Below, in pieces: positions 8,054 through 17,155 of a stretch of DNA of 24,721 bases. This DNA is from Chrysochromulina tobinii (Eukaryota; Haptophyta; Prymnesiales; Chrysochromulinaceae), in the NCBI GenBank assembly GCA_001275005.1, contig JWZX01002767.1, forward strand, positions 1-24,721, read 5' to 3'. The notes beneath the pieces are model-generated. The model had not been told where the DNA came from, did no database searches, and saw only the letters and a list, made by a program, of their open reading frames with translations. Each line of letters begins with the position of its first letter. Position 1 is the first letter of the stretch. The position numbers and the translations under genes were made by a program.

Positions 8054-9091
8054 TCAGCAGCAGCCGCCACTCTGCTGCGAGGAGGAGCTGCCGCTCACCT
8101 TCTTGCCGGAGCTGCTGCTGCTGCCCGTCGTCATCTTGTTCTTGATCTCGTGCGCCATCATCAGGAACGCCGTGTCCACAAAAGTGCCCGTCTTGGCGCT
8201 CGTCTCAAGGAAGGGCACATCGACCTTCTCCGCGAAGGCCTTTCCATCCTCCTGGCTCACCTGGCGGTTGTGGACATCGTCGGCGATGTCGGCCTTGTTG
8301 CCGACCAGCAGCTTGTTGACGTTCTCGCGCGCGTACTTATCAATCTCCGTGAGCCACCGCTGGACATTGTCGAACGAGGTTCGGTTGGTCACATCGTACA
8401 CGACGATGATGCCGTGGGCACCGCGATAGTAGGTGCTGCTTATGGTGCGGAAACGCTCCTGCCCCGCCGTGTCCCAAATCTGCAGCTTGATCGTCTTCTG
8501 ATCGAGCTCGATCGTGCGAATCTTGAAGTCCACGCCGATCGTCGAGATGTAGCTGTCCGTCCACTTGTCGTCCTGAGGAGGCGAGCAGGCCCGCGCGGGC
8601 GATCTGATCAGTTGGAGACCGCAGCGGGTGCGGCGGGTGCGGCGGGTGCGGCGGGCGCTGCGGATGTGAGTCGGCCGTGGCGGGCGGTGGTGGCGGCGGC
8701 GGCAGCGCCCGCAGCACAGTGACAGCGTGCTCTGTCCGATGCTGCCATCGGCCGCAGATGACGGCTGTACTTCGCTTCGAGACCAGGGCGTGGCGTGAGC
8801 GCACCGCAAAGCGCAGCAGCAGGCATGACTTGCCGACACCCGAGTCGCCAATGAGCACGAGGATGAACAGGTAGTCATCTGCGGTGGCCAGGTATGCAAA
8901 GCGAGTGAGGAGAGAGTCGGAGCCATTCGTGGTGGCGCTCAAGGTGGCGGTCGATATCGGGCCCGTTGTCCGCGCCATAGGCGCGAGCACGGGCGCACAG
9001 TGTAGGCGCGGCCGCAGGCGCGCGCAGGCCAGGCTGATTTCCTCAGGGCGAGAATTGGCTTCTGGGCGCTCGACGTACAATCGGGCTTCAT
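8054..9091 (-). CDS. RAB1: Rab1-family small GTPase (three exons)
   Basis: Exons 9079-9091, 8805-8878 and 8054-8572 give 201 residues, the usual Rab1 length. The first exon is only 13 nt (MKPD plus one base) and joins to restore MKPDYDYLF, equivalent to the usual Rab1 N-terminus. Visible motifs are the P-loop GDSGVGKS (15-22), switch I Thr40 in [16 protein letters not shown] (62-68, catalytic Gln67), [15 protein letters not shown] (77-91), NKAD (121-124), ETSAK (152-156), and a Ser-rich tail ending SGGCC with two Cys for geranylgeranylation. Rab1 controls ER-to-Golgi vesicle tethering. Residue 10 is Ile where the family nearly always has Lys (YLFKL), an oddity. Rab8 is the closest alternative, but the [24 protein letters not shown] and [11 protein letters not shown] segments fit Rab1 better. 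Confidence 0.93.
8573..8804 (-). other. Rab1 intron 2
   Basis: GTGCGC donor directly after LLLRFA and CTCAG acceptor directly before DDKWTDSY, 232 bases, phase 0. It contains a 9-bp minisatellite, gcgggtgcg, repeated three times at 8624-8650 (plus strand) with a degenerate fourth unit. Confidence 0.9.
8879..9078 (-). other. Rab1 intron 1
   Basis: GTACGT donor and a pyrimidine-rich 3' end finishing in CCGCAG, 200 bases. It splits a Tyr codon (T plus AT). Without it the frame would open with sequence unlike any Rab N-terminus. Confidence 0.82.
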
Positions 9092-9527
9092 AAGCGGCGA
9101 CGACTTTGAGCAAGCTGCGCAGCAGCGATGAGCAAGCGGCATGGGAGTCAGTAGAGGTGGTGGTCTCACAGGCGCTGCCGCAGGCCCGTGAGGCGCTAGG
9201 GCAGGCGGAGTAGGAGCGCACCCAATGGGCGCCGAAAAGGCTGGACGTGTCGAAAAGGCGCAATGGTGTTGTGAAAAATTGGGGATGCCTTCCTGTGGAG
9301 ACAGCCAGTCTTCAGTCCCAAAACTCGTTTTGTAGGCTTGTGACGAAGATTGACGCCACTGAGGGTCGCTCGCGTTTCTGACCTGTACAGCCATGCACGT
9401 TTATGGCCTCACGACCCTCTCCGCCACCAGGATGGACAGGCCTCAGCGTGGTGTAACCCCCAGACAGGCGCAAACAACAACAACCCGATGCACACCATGC
9501 TGCTGCTGCAGGCGGCCACATCTAAAG
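9092..9527. promoter_or_regulatory. Divergent region between Rab1 and the SPPP glycoprotein gene
   Basis: A 436-base spacer between start codons that point away from each other, so it presumably carries both promoters. In-frame ATGs at 9393 and 9432 precede the chosen start of the plus-strand gene; using them would bury the signal peptide. No specific promoter element was recognised. Confidence 0.4.
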
Positions 9528-10456
9528 ATGCGCAACTTTTCGAGCCAGGTCCTCGTCACCTTACTCGTATTGCTTCTCCGCCCCGCCGGCGGCTTACAAA
9601 GTGAGGACTCACCGCCGCCGTCCGAGCCACCACCATCGCCATCGCCATCTCCATCGCTACCGCCTTCAGCGCCGCCCTCGCCGCCGCCCTCGCCGCCGCC
9701 CTCGCCGCCGCCCTCGCCGCCGCCCTCCCAACCTCCACCATCACCACAGCCGCCGCCTCCGCTATCACCTAAGCCATCGCCATGCCCACCACCGAGCCCC
9801 TTTTCTCCCGAGCCATCGCCACCTCCACCCTCGCCACCGCCACCGTCACCTCCGCCACCTCCGCCACCTCCGCCGCCTCCGCCTCCATCGCCATTCCCGC
9901 CATCACAACCTCCTCCATTTCCCCCCCCACGTCACCCCCGCCCAGCCCTCCACCCTCGCCACCTCCCTCGCCGCCACCCTCGCCACCGCCGTCGCCACCG
10001 CCGTCGCCTCCTCCATCGCCTCCACCCTCGCCTCCACCCTCGCCACCACCATCACCACCGCCGCCCTCGCCTCCACCGCCCTCGCCGCCGCCCTCGCCGC
10101 CCTCCAGGCCTGAGGGTGCGCGCGGCCCTTTGATCGGCGTCATGCTCGGCTTCGTCATCGTACTCATACTGTGTATGGCTGCGCTCTGCCGGTTCCGAAA
10201 GAGGCTACCAAGATGTAGGCTACCAAGCTGTACGTGCTGCTGCTTCGGCCGTCGCTGGCGCAATACGCTTGGCAAGCAGCCGCTGCTCCTCCCAGGGAAC
10301 GCGGTCGTCGTCGCGAGCGTGGTCATGAATGCGGGGGGCTCCACCGGGGGGGCGGAGATGAGGACGGTTGAAATCTCGGCCGCGGGCGTGCAGTCGAGCG
10401 GTGCCTTTGCCGATGCGGTCATGGCCTCGCAGTACACAGGCAGGAGCTTTTGTTGA
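9528..10456 (+). CDS. SPPP-repeat (pherophorin/extensin-like) membrane glycoprotein, frameshifted
   Basis: The start at 9528 gives a clear signal peptide (MRNFSSQVLVTLLVLLLRPA). A long Ser-Pro-Pro-Pro region follows, typical of hydroxyproline-rich cell-wall glycoproteins. Then come one transmembrane helix (GPLIGVMLGFVIVLILCMAA, about 10124-10183), a basic stop-transfer segment (RFRKR), a Cys cluster (CRLPSCTCCC) suited to palmitoylation, and a short tail ending at 10456. The signal peptide and first half lie in one frame. The second SPPP half and the membrane helix lie in another, one base out. The switch falls at the C8 run 9921-9928; one extra C would join them into about 309 residues. This may be a sequencing or assembly error, a true inactivating deletion, or a ribosomal shift. 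The likely role is at the cell surface or extracellular matrix. Confidence 0.72.
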
Positions 10457-10812
10457 TGAGTTGATCGCGCACACCGCTGCACTACAGACGCCCCCCTCGT
10501 GCGTACGCCTGTGATACGCCTGTGATTACGCAACGCGTGATAATAACTCTGAGACGCGTCGATTCATATCGCGCGCGTGGAACGATCATGCGGTTTTCAT
10601 GCCATGTGGTAATCATGCGCCGGCCCGCGCTCGGCGGCTCGGGCCGGTCGGGGAGCGTGCGGCGCGTCGGATGTCGGACGCGCCGTGTGTTGCGCGTTAA
10701 CGTGCGCCCCTAACCGAACCGCTCGTAAAAGTCTAAACTATCTAAGAAACTATCTGCCGTTACTAACCGTCGACGTCGCGCTCCATCACGCGCCCGCGCC
10801 GGCCGACGAAAT
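10457..10812. other. Convergent intergenic region
   Basis: It separates the 3' ends of the SPPP gene (plus) and the acyl-CoA synthetase gene (minus). It contains a tandem tacgcctgtga pair near 10503-10525, the hairpin at 10660-10685, and a near-palindrome around gcgcgttaacgtgcgc (about 10692-10707). No gene was seen. Confidence 0.55.
10660..10685. repeat. Inverted repeat with 9-bp arms
   Basis: Arms cggcgcgtc (10660-10668) and gacgcgccg (10677-10685) pair perfectly around the 8-base loop ggatgtcg. It lies between two convergent genes and could form a 3'-end RNA hairpin in either transcript; that role is inferred. Confidence 0.6.
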
Positions 10813-13014
10813 TTAACGATCGTGCTTGTTATTCACTTTGTCTGCGCTTAGTCTGCGCGCCGCAGCCTCTGCCGCATCTCGCTGATCATGGAGGTCGAGC
10901 ACGCCAAGCAGGCGCATCAGCTTGCCCGGGGGAGAGTCGTGGCAGCCGGGCTTCCATGAGTGCTTGAGCTCCTTGCTCTCGTCTGTCACGTAGAGGTCCG
11001 CACAAAAGTCCTCAGCCACCTGCTTGCCGCTCGCCATCGCTGCTTCCCAGAGCATGCCGCGCTCAGTCGTCTTCATGAGCACGTCCGCGAAGGCTTCCTT
11101 GGCCTGCGCGCTGCTGATCGGGCACGGCGTCTCATGGTCGTAGCACGTGACTGTGAGTCTGAGCCCGTTGCACCCCGCATCGTCGATCTCCAGCACGTGT
11201 GTTGAGTGGTCGGGCGACGAGATCAGATCTGGATTCATCTCGAGACGGATGGTCAGCGGGAACGTCCACGTCGGCACTACGACTGGCGTGCCTAAAAACG
11301 TCCTCGTATGGAGCATGGGTAGCTCAAGCGTGTCGCCCGTGCCCTTGACCGAGTAGACAGCCATGCCGCCGGCGAGCGAGGGCAACCCGAGGTGCTTGGC
11401 AAGCCCAATGCGTTTCGGCTTGCCCGTGGGCCCTTTGGGGATCGCGTCCAAGTACACGAGTACCGCCGGCTTGAAACGGTTGCCCACGGTCGAGATACCC
11501 TGGCGCAGGGCATCGAGGGTTGGAGGCTCATAGCCCTGCTTGACGACGCACGCTACGCCCACCACCTCGCCCAGCAGCTCAGCAGGCGAGGCGAAGCACA
11601 CACATGTCTGGACACCCGGTACATCGAGCAGCTGATCCTCGAGCTCGAGCGGTGAGATCTTCTCGCCGCCGCAGTTGATGATCTCCTTGAACCGGCCCAC
11701 AAGCTGCAAGTAACCGTCCCTGTCCAGGTAGCCCTTGTCGCCCGTTCGCAGCATGCGGCCCGGCGGAGACCCGCCGAGTGAGAACGCCTCGATGTTCGGG
11801 TCCTGGCTCATGTGCTCGCGTATGAGGTAACCGGCGGTGACGCACTCACCCGCGACGCACACCTCCCCCTCCGTGCCCACGTCGACCTCCACGTCCTCTG
11901 GGTATCCTTTGAGGATCTTGAGTGACGGTCCCATCGCCGGGCCCACAGTCGACAGCTTGACCTCCAGATGCGGCGGGTTGGAGCAGATAGGGAACGATTC
12001 GGTCATCGCGTATGTCGGAACCACGGTGAAAGGACCGGGCGCTCCAGGCGCGAATGCGGCGAGGAAGCGCTTTGCAACGGGCGGCAGCAGCGCCGCTGAG
12101 CAGTTGCGCATGAGTGTGAGCGAGTGATCGAGGGTACCGTCGGCCTTCTCCTTCTCAGCCTCAAGAAGAATGGCCTCGTGCATGGTCGGCACAGCCGAGT
12201 ACCACGTGGGCCTCGGGTAGGAGTCGCGTTCGGGCGCGCGGCACTTGCGCAAAAAGTCGGCGCCACCCAAGAAGCTCGAGCACACGACCGCGCTCTCCGA
12301 GTAGAGAGATGCCCCCACGTTGGCGATCAGCCCGTGGATGTGAAAGAGCGGCATCACGTTGAGGCACGTGTGCGCTGAGGTGCGGCGCAGCGTGCGTGCG
12401 ACGAACTGGATGCCATACCCGAGGTTGTGGTGTGTAAGCGGCACGATCTTGGGCTTCTTCGTGGTTCCCGACGTGTGCAGCACTAGCGCGAGGTCACTCG
12501 GACGGGTCGGCTCGGCCGTCGGCGGCGTGGGTACCTCCGCGCCCGACAGCGTGAAGAGGCCGACAGTTGTCCTGGACGGCGTCAGCTCGATCACCGGAAT
12601 GCCAGCCTGGGCGCAGCAGCCCTTTACCATGGTTGCCTTTTCGTCTCCCGCGAGCGTGATCATCGCAGCGGCCGGCAGGTCAGTCAGCTCGAACTGCACC
12701 TCCGCCATTGTGAGGTTCGGGTTGAGCGGCGCAAAGACGCAGCGGCCCGCGAGGGCCCAGAAGCACACGGCCGCCTCGGGGCCGTTAGGCATCGACGTGC
12801 AGATCACCATTTCGCGCGTCAACCCGAAGCGTGCAAGGTCCATGGACGTGACAAACTCTTTGAGCGCAGAAAACGTGAGGGCATGCTTGCCGGTGCTCGC
12901 ATCCGAGGCGTAGATGGCCTTTGCATCCGACAAAGGTATGATGTCCGCGACCGCCTGGAAGGGGGTTTCCGCGACAATGGTCGACTGGAATGCCGCGAGC
13001 GATCGTGCGGACAT
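10813..13014 (-). CDS. Acyl-CoA synthetase of the oxalate-CoA ligase (AAE3/Pcs60) type with C-terminal extension
   Basis: A 733-residue protein starting at an ATG, belonging to the ANL adenylate-forming superfamily, which activates a carboxylate with ATP and transfers it to CoA. Core motifs are the P-loop HTSGTTKKPK (180-189), MPLFHIHGL (221-229), YAMTE (335-339), LRTGDKGYLD (422-431), GRFKEIINCGGEKISP (440-455, hinge), and PKGPTGKPKR (526-535) with the A10 Lys at 532. VPLTHHNL and the NCGGEKISPLELE hinge resemble the plant AAE3/yeast Pcs60 group; substrate specificity is inferred. The ligase core ends near 550. The remaining 180 or so residues (LHTRTFLGTPVVVPTWTFP..., DDAGCNGLRLTVTCYDHETP) are not a domain I recognise. 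The usual Gly of TSGTTG is Lys here; AAE3 enzymes also vary at this position. No C-terminal SKL-type peroxisomal signal is present. Confidence 0.88.
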   Translation of the reverse strand: MSARSLAAFQSTIVAETPFQAVADIIPLSDAKAIYASDASTGKHALTFSALKEFVTSMDLARFGLTREMVICTSMPNGPEAAVCFWALAGRCVFAPLNPNLTMAEVQFELTDLPAAAMITLAGDEKATMVKGCCAQAGIPVIELTPSRTTVGLFTLSGAEVPTPPTAEPTRPSDLALVLHTSGTTKKPKIVPLTHHNLGYGIQFVARTLRRTSAHTCLNVMPLFHIHGLIANVGASLYSESAVVCSSFLGGADFLRKCRAPERDSYPRPTWYSAVPTMHEAILLEAEKEKADGTLDHSLTLMRNCSAALLPPVAKRFLAAFAPGAPGPFTVVPTYAMTESFPICSNPPHLEVKLSTVGPAMGPSLKILKGYPEDVEVDVGTEGEVCVAGECVTAGYLIREHMSQDPNIEAFSLGGSPPGRMLRTGDKGYLDRDGYLQLVGRFKEIINCGGEKISPLELEDQLLDVPGVQTCVCFASPAELLGEVVGVACVVKQGYEPPTLDALRQGISTVGNRFKPAVLVYLDAIPKGPTGKPKRIGLAKHLGLPSLAGGMAVYSVKGTGDTLELPMLHTRTFLGTPVVVPTWTFPLTIRLEMNPDLISSPDHSTHVLEIDDAGCNGLRLTVTCYDHETPCPISSAQAKEAFADVLMKTTERGMLWEAAMASGKQVAEDFCADLYVTDESKELKHSWKPGCHDSPPGKLMRLLGVLDLHDQRDAAEAAARRLSADKVNNKHDR

Positions 13015-13188
13015 CGCGCGCGTGTGAACGCTGCGCGGCCAAAAGCCAAAAAACCCCTAAATGCCCCTTCGGGGCTCATAAAGTACACGACATGTCACCC
13101 ACACGGTGCCACGGACAGCGAAAGGACTCGCGCGCAAAGAACCGGGAAAGGGGCCGCTTGGTGGACCCCGGGTGCTCGCCGTCGCGCT

Positions 13189-14565
13189 TTACTCGCGCGC
13201 CTCGTATTCGGCGAGCTTTGAGATGCTGCTGGCGGTGGATCGGGGCGCGGGCACGCTGGCGCTCATGTAGATCTGCGAGAGCGAACCCGGCATCGAACGG
13301 CCCGAGCGTGCCATGCTCATCGCGAGGCTGCGACCGGTCGTCTCCGCCCAGGGCCCGTCCGTCGGCATCGTCGAGAGGAGCGGCGCAATGGCAGGCGGCG
13401 GCGGCGGCACTGGCGGCGGCGGCGGAGGGCGGTTGGGCCCAACGGCCTGCCAGAGCGTCGGCTGCGGCCGAGTCTGCGGCGGCGGCATGTACGTAGCCGG
13501 ATCGCGGTAGTCGCGATGGTCGACGATGTTGTACCCGTGGCGAAACGTTTCGACATAGCGCTGGTGGGATTGACGGTTCACGGCGCGCCGCTCGCCCAGC
13601 TCGGCGCGTTCGAGGCCGTGGTTGCGTTGCTGCTCGGCGCGGCTCCACGAGAGCGCATCGCGCTCCGTCTTGCGTGCCTGCTTCTCGCTCTCCTTATGAT
13701 AGAGCTCCTCGTTCTTGACCTGGTGCGTCGTGATATCGTACACGAAGCCCTCGCCCCGCTGGAGATTGGGTGGCAGCCGGTTGAACTGCTTGAGCGGCTG
13801 CTTCTCGAGCTCCATGGCGATCATGTCCTGGTAGGCTGCCTCCTTGTCCGGGTCGACGAAGTGCCCTGCGAGCGGCTCGTAATCGTGCGTCTCCCAAAAC
13901 TTTTGGCAGGCTATACCGCGCTGGATCTCGCGCTCGAGGCGCACCTTGGCCTCGTGACCCTCGACGTACCGGTTCGAGAGGATGTCGAAATCGCGCGGCA
14001 GCTGGCTCTTGTTCTGCAGCCGCGGCTTGCGCACCTCCACGCCCGTCAGCGTCGTGGGCAGCGGCTCGCGCACGTTCGGCCGCAGCTTGGGCTCCGCGTA
14101 GTGCTGCTCCGAGAGCGGCAGGTTCGTGAGGATGTTGAACTGGTAGCACGAGTCAAGCGGGTGGCGAAAGGTGGGTCGCTCCGCCGTAGTGTCAAAGGGC
14201 TTCATCATGTCCGTCGCGCCCACAGGCTTCGGCTGCGGCAGCGATGCGCGCTTGTTGGCAAAGGTGAGGATGTCGAAGGGCTGCTCCTGCGCGATCTGGC
14301 GGTCGCGCGCCGCGTTGATCTGCTTCACACGGGCGCTCGCCTCGTGCTGACGCGCGTCCGATTCGCGCGCTCCATCCCTGAAGGTCTGCAGGATCGGATG
14401 GTACTCCACGGCTTCACGCGTCTTCTGGAACTGCGTGATGTACTCTGGCCGCTTGTACTCCTCATCGGGGCGGGGCCGAGTTTTCTTTTCCTTGTGGTAC
14501 TGCTTGATCGCCTCAGCCCACGAGGCAGGCTCCGAGGGCGGTGGGTCGCCCTCGCGGCGTGGCAT
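13189..14565 (-). CDS. Conserved-looking hypothetical protein with repeated [FY][DN]I motifs, possibly flagellar
   Basis: A 458-residue protein; the first ATG is at 14563-14565, since the frame upstream opens only with TTG. It is hydrophilic, lacks signal or membrane segments, and is rich in charged, Tyr and Pro residues. A short motif recurs: FDILTFANK (97-105), FNILTN (143-148), FDILSNRYVEGHE (193-205), YDITTHQVK (276-284), YNIVDHRDY (345-353). The C-terminus has a proline tract (380-391) and a Ser/Met-rich tail. Extended, repetitive, Tyr/Pro-rich proteins of this kind are typical of axonemal microtubule-associated proteins in flagellates, so a ciliary role is plausible but unproven. It lies 174 bases upstream of the acyl-CoA synthetase gene on the same strand; this proximity implies no functional link. 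Confidence 0.68.
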   Translation of the reverse strand: MPRREGDPPPSEPASWAEAIKQYHKEKKTRPRPDEEYKRPEYITQFQKTREAVEYHPILQTFRDGARESDARQHEASARVKQINAARDRQIAQEQPFDILTFANKRASLPQPKPVGATDMMKPFDTTAERPTFRHPLDSCYQFNILTNLPLSEQHYAEPKLRPNVREPLPTTLTGVEVRKPRLQNKSQLPRDFDILSNRYVEGHEAKVRLEREIQRGIACQKFWETHDYEPLAGHFVDPDKEAAYQDMIAMELEKQPLKQFNRLPPNLQRGEGFVYDITTHQVKNEELYHKESEKQARKTERDALSWSRAEQQRNHGLERAELGERRAVNRQSHQRYVETFRHGYNIVDHRDYRDPATYMPPPQTRPQPTLWQAVGPNRPPPPPPVPPPPPAIAPLLSTMPTDGPWAETTGRSLAMSMARSGRSMPGSLSQIYMSASVPAPRSTASSISKLAEYEARE

Positions 14566-14932
14566 CGTAAGGAAGAAGGACAAGGGGCTCTCGCAACGAC
14601 GAAAACGAGACGTGAAAGCCGATACGGCGCCTGTGAATGATGCTTGCGCTGCTGAAGAGGCGGGGAAAGCGAGTGCTCCCTAAGTTTAGTAACGAAAATT
14701 TCATCCCCGGACGCCGTAGGCCGCTCAGCGGCGCAAAAATAATGATTAATGTTCATTTCTGGCCGCGGGCCAGGTGCGCGACACCGCGACTTGATCTCAT
14801 CAGAAACACTCATCTTCTTTCCGCTAAACACCCCATGTTATGAATCCTCACAGACTCATCAATAAACTCATCAACAGCATTACAACATTCGGTTGCGAGG
14901 TCCGAGGAGGTAACGAATCTTAGTCGTTATAC
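14566..14932. other. Intergenic region with small palindromes
   Basis: A 367-base gap between two minus-strand genes. It contains inverted repeats GCCGCT-c-AGCGGC (14720-14732) and CTGGCC-gcg-GGCCAG (14759-14773), with AT-rich blocks around 14680-14700 and 14733-14758. This is probably the promoter/5' leader of the 13189-14565 gene and the 3' flank of the gene at 14933. No gene was recognised. Confidence 0.5.
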
Positions 14933-15583
14933 TCACATCGACCTCGAGCGCCGGCGAGTGGGCACAGTCTTTGCCTTTTTCTTGGGGGCGGAGCGCCTCG
15001 GTCGCGCCTCGGCTTCGGCGTCGCCCGGCGCCTCCCCCGTCCATACCTCGGTGGCATCGGCCTCGCCGACGCCGTCGTCCACCTCGGCGCCAGAGCCCTT
15101 ATTGGAGGCGGCCGCCTTCGCCTTCCCCTTGCCCTTGGGCTTGACGCGTGCGGTTACTGCCTGAGCTCTGGGCGGCAGAATGAGCTTGACAGCCCACAAG
15201 GAGAGCACCTCGATCGAGGCGGTGGCCACGGACCACTCATTCAGCACGGCCAGAGCAAGGGCGAGCCCCACCGGCAGCAAGATCAGCAACCGATGAAAAT
15301 CGCGGCGGTCTATCAGGCTCTGTAGGTACCCGAGCTGCACTATCGTCGCCGAGTACCCGTGAAGCTGACCCCCGGGACCAAAACTGCTGTCGAGTAGTCC
15401 GATACCTATCGCAACTGAGAAGCCGATGTTGAAAAAGGTTGCAAAGCCAATGTCGGCACGATGCGGAACGAGGTACCGGGCAACGACTTCCGAACCGAAC
15501 ATTTTGCGGCTCGATCCCATCACGGTGAGCGATGCCAGTAGACCGCCAGCCAAGGCCAGCGGAGGCAGGACAACTCCATCCAT
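14933..15583 (-). CDS. Small multi-pass membrane protein with basic tail
   Basis: A 216-residue protein from the first ATG (15581-15583); the longer frame begins only at GTG. Hydrophobic segments lie at about 5-22 (LPPLALAGGLLASLTVM), 44-64 (DIGFATFFNIGFSVAIGIGLL), 98-115 (LLILLPVGLALALAVL) and 121-136 (ASIEVLSLWAVKLIL). They suggest four membrane passes. The C-terminal 80 residues are soluble, with Lys/Arg clusters (KPKGKGKAK, APKKKAK, RRRSRSM) flanking an acidic stretch. Basic C-terminal tails can act in ER retention or nucleic-acid contact, but neither can be decided here. No family was recognised. It is followed after 109 bases by the 3' end of another minus-strand gene. Confidence 0.62.
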   Translation of the reverse strand: MDGVVLPPLALAGGLLASLTVMGSSRKMFGSEVVARYLVPHRADIGFATFFNIGFSVAIGIGLLDSSFGPGGQLHGYSATIVQLGYLQSLIDRRDFHRLLILLPVGLALALAVLNEWSVATASIEVLSLWAVKLILPPRAQAVTARVKPKGKGKAKAAASNKGSGAEVDDGVGEADATEVWTGEAPGDAEAEARPRRSAPKKKAKTVPTRRRSRSM

Positions 15584-15692
15584 GACTGGGGCGGTGGGTG
15601 TGTGCGTGCGTGTTGCGACGTCTCGCTGTGCGGCGTTCGGTGCCCATGACGACGCGTGCACGGTCCTTAAAAGATTTTTTTACTCCCCGTTT

Positions 15693-17109
15693 CTATGATA
15701 GTGATAGCGACCCACTCAATCCTCGGCGCTTGGCCAAAATCTTGTCTGCCATCGCCTGTTCTTCTGCTTCTTTGGTAGCCAACTTCTCCGCCTTGGCCGC
15801 GGCTCGCGCCTGTTTGGCCTCCGCCTCCGCTGCGGCTCGCTCCTGCGCCTCCTGTGCCTCCCTCTTCGTCTCCTCCTTGGCAGCATCATCTTCCACCTTT
15901 TGATCCTTAGCAAACTCGGCCTGCGCAACCTTCATCTTCTTGAACAGCTGGATGTACTGGAGTCCAAGCTCACGAACGGCAAGCTTCTTTGCCTCGGCCT
16001 CCCTCTTCAAAGAAATTAGAGCCTCTTTCAGTTCATCCCGACCTAGGCTGCCTCCACCGTCCTTGTCGAGCTCGGCGAAGAGCGCGTCGACTTCTTCCAG
16101 GATCGCAGTTGGCCCAATCAGAGCGATGACCTCGCGACGGAAGTCAGCCTGGCTAATCTCGCCGCTCTTGCCCGACCAACGGAGAGCCAAATCAGCCTCC
16201 TTCAGGCCTTTCGAGATCATTTTATCTCCGAGTATCGCTTTGATTGATCCTATGCGCCCCGCTTCAAGGTCGGCATTGGCCTGCTCCGCGTTCTCCGTGT
16301 GCTCGACGACGCGTGCAACCAGTTGAGCCTTCTGTCGAAGGGCTTCGGTAGCCTTGTAAGCTTCCGCCACGTTGATGGCGAAGCTCTTTGCCGCGCCTGT
16401 GAACTTGAAAAACGCTTTCTTGATCTCGTCCGTTTCAAGGTAACCGTTTCCAGACTCGTCCATGATTAAGAACAGTTCGTCAATCTCGACCGTTTCGGGT
16501 GGGTTGATGGTGAGAAACTTCCGCATATGCTGCCTGAACTCCATCTTGCTCATCTTACCCTTGGCGTTCGGATCCCAATCATGCATCAGATCGAACAGAT
16601 TGATTCCCTTCTCGAGTATTGTCTCTCCTATACGCACAAAGGTGGGCCTCATGTTTGCAGCGGCCTCCATATCGGCGGCTTTCTTTAGCAGCCCGTCGAC
16701 GAAGACCTGATAGTAAGATGCAGGCTCAAATCGGTCTCGCTGCTTGCGCAACTCATCCACAGCCTCGGAGATTTGCAAGTTGGACGCGGCACTCGCCCAG
16801 CGCTTGAACGCTGCTGCGTCTTTGGCCGCAGTGGTGCTGTTTCCGCTAACTCTTGACGTTGTCGACTTCTCCTTCTCTGTCTGGTCGACGTCTCCACCTG
16901 CACCAGCCGTCGTCATCTTCCCTAGTTTCCCACCTGACTTCTTTTGATCCACACGGCCTGTCTGTAGGGCGGGAACATTGTCGGGTCGTTTCACTTTCAC
17001 TGCTTCGGCCGCTGCTAGCCGCATAGCCTCCTGCCACGTTTCTCCTCGGGCCGAGCTGAGCGTCCCCGACACCAGCGAGGGCCGTCGCTCCAGCCCACGA
17101 GCAGACTCG

Positions 17110-17155
<46 letters not shown>

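Noticed and set aside
8624-8650. Coding interpretation of the RRTRRTRRT-type repeat near Rab1
   Set aside because: It lies within Rab1 intron 2, bounded by conserved GT and AG sites and uninterrupted Rab1 sequence on each side.
9393-9527. Upstream in-frame ATG start for the SPPP glycoprotein
   Set aside because: It would add 45 hydrophilic and Cys-rich residues ahead of a clear signal peptide; the ATG at 9528 places the signal peptide at the N-terminus.
13516-14640. Long plus-strand open frame (374 codons) opposite the 13189-14565 gene
   Set aside because: Leu/Arg-rich antisense shadow caused by strong codon third-position GC; the minus strand shows recurring motifs and a natural protein composition.
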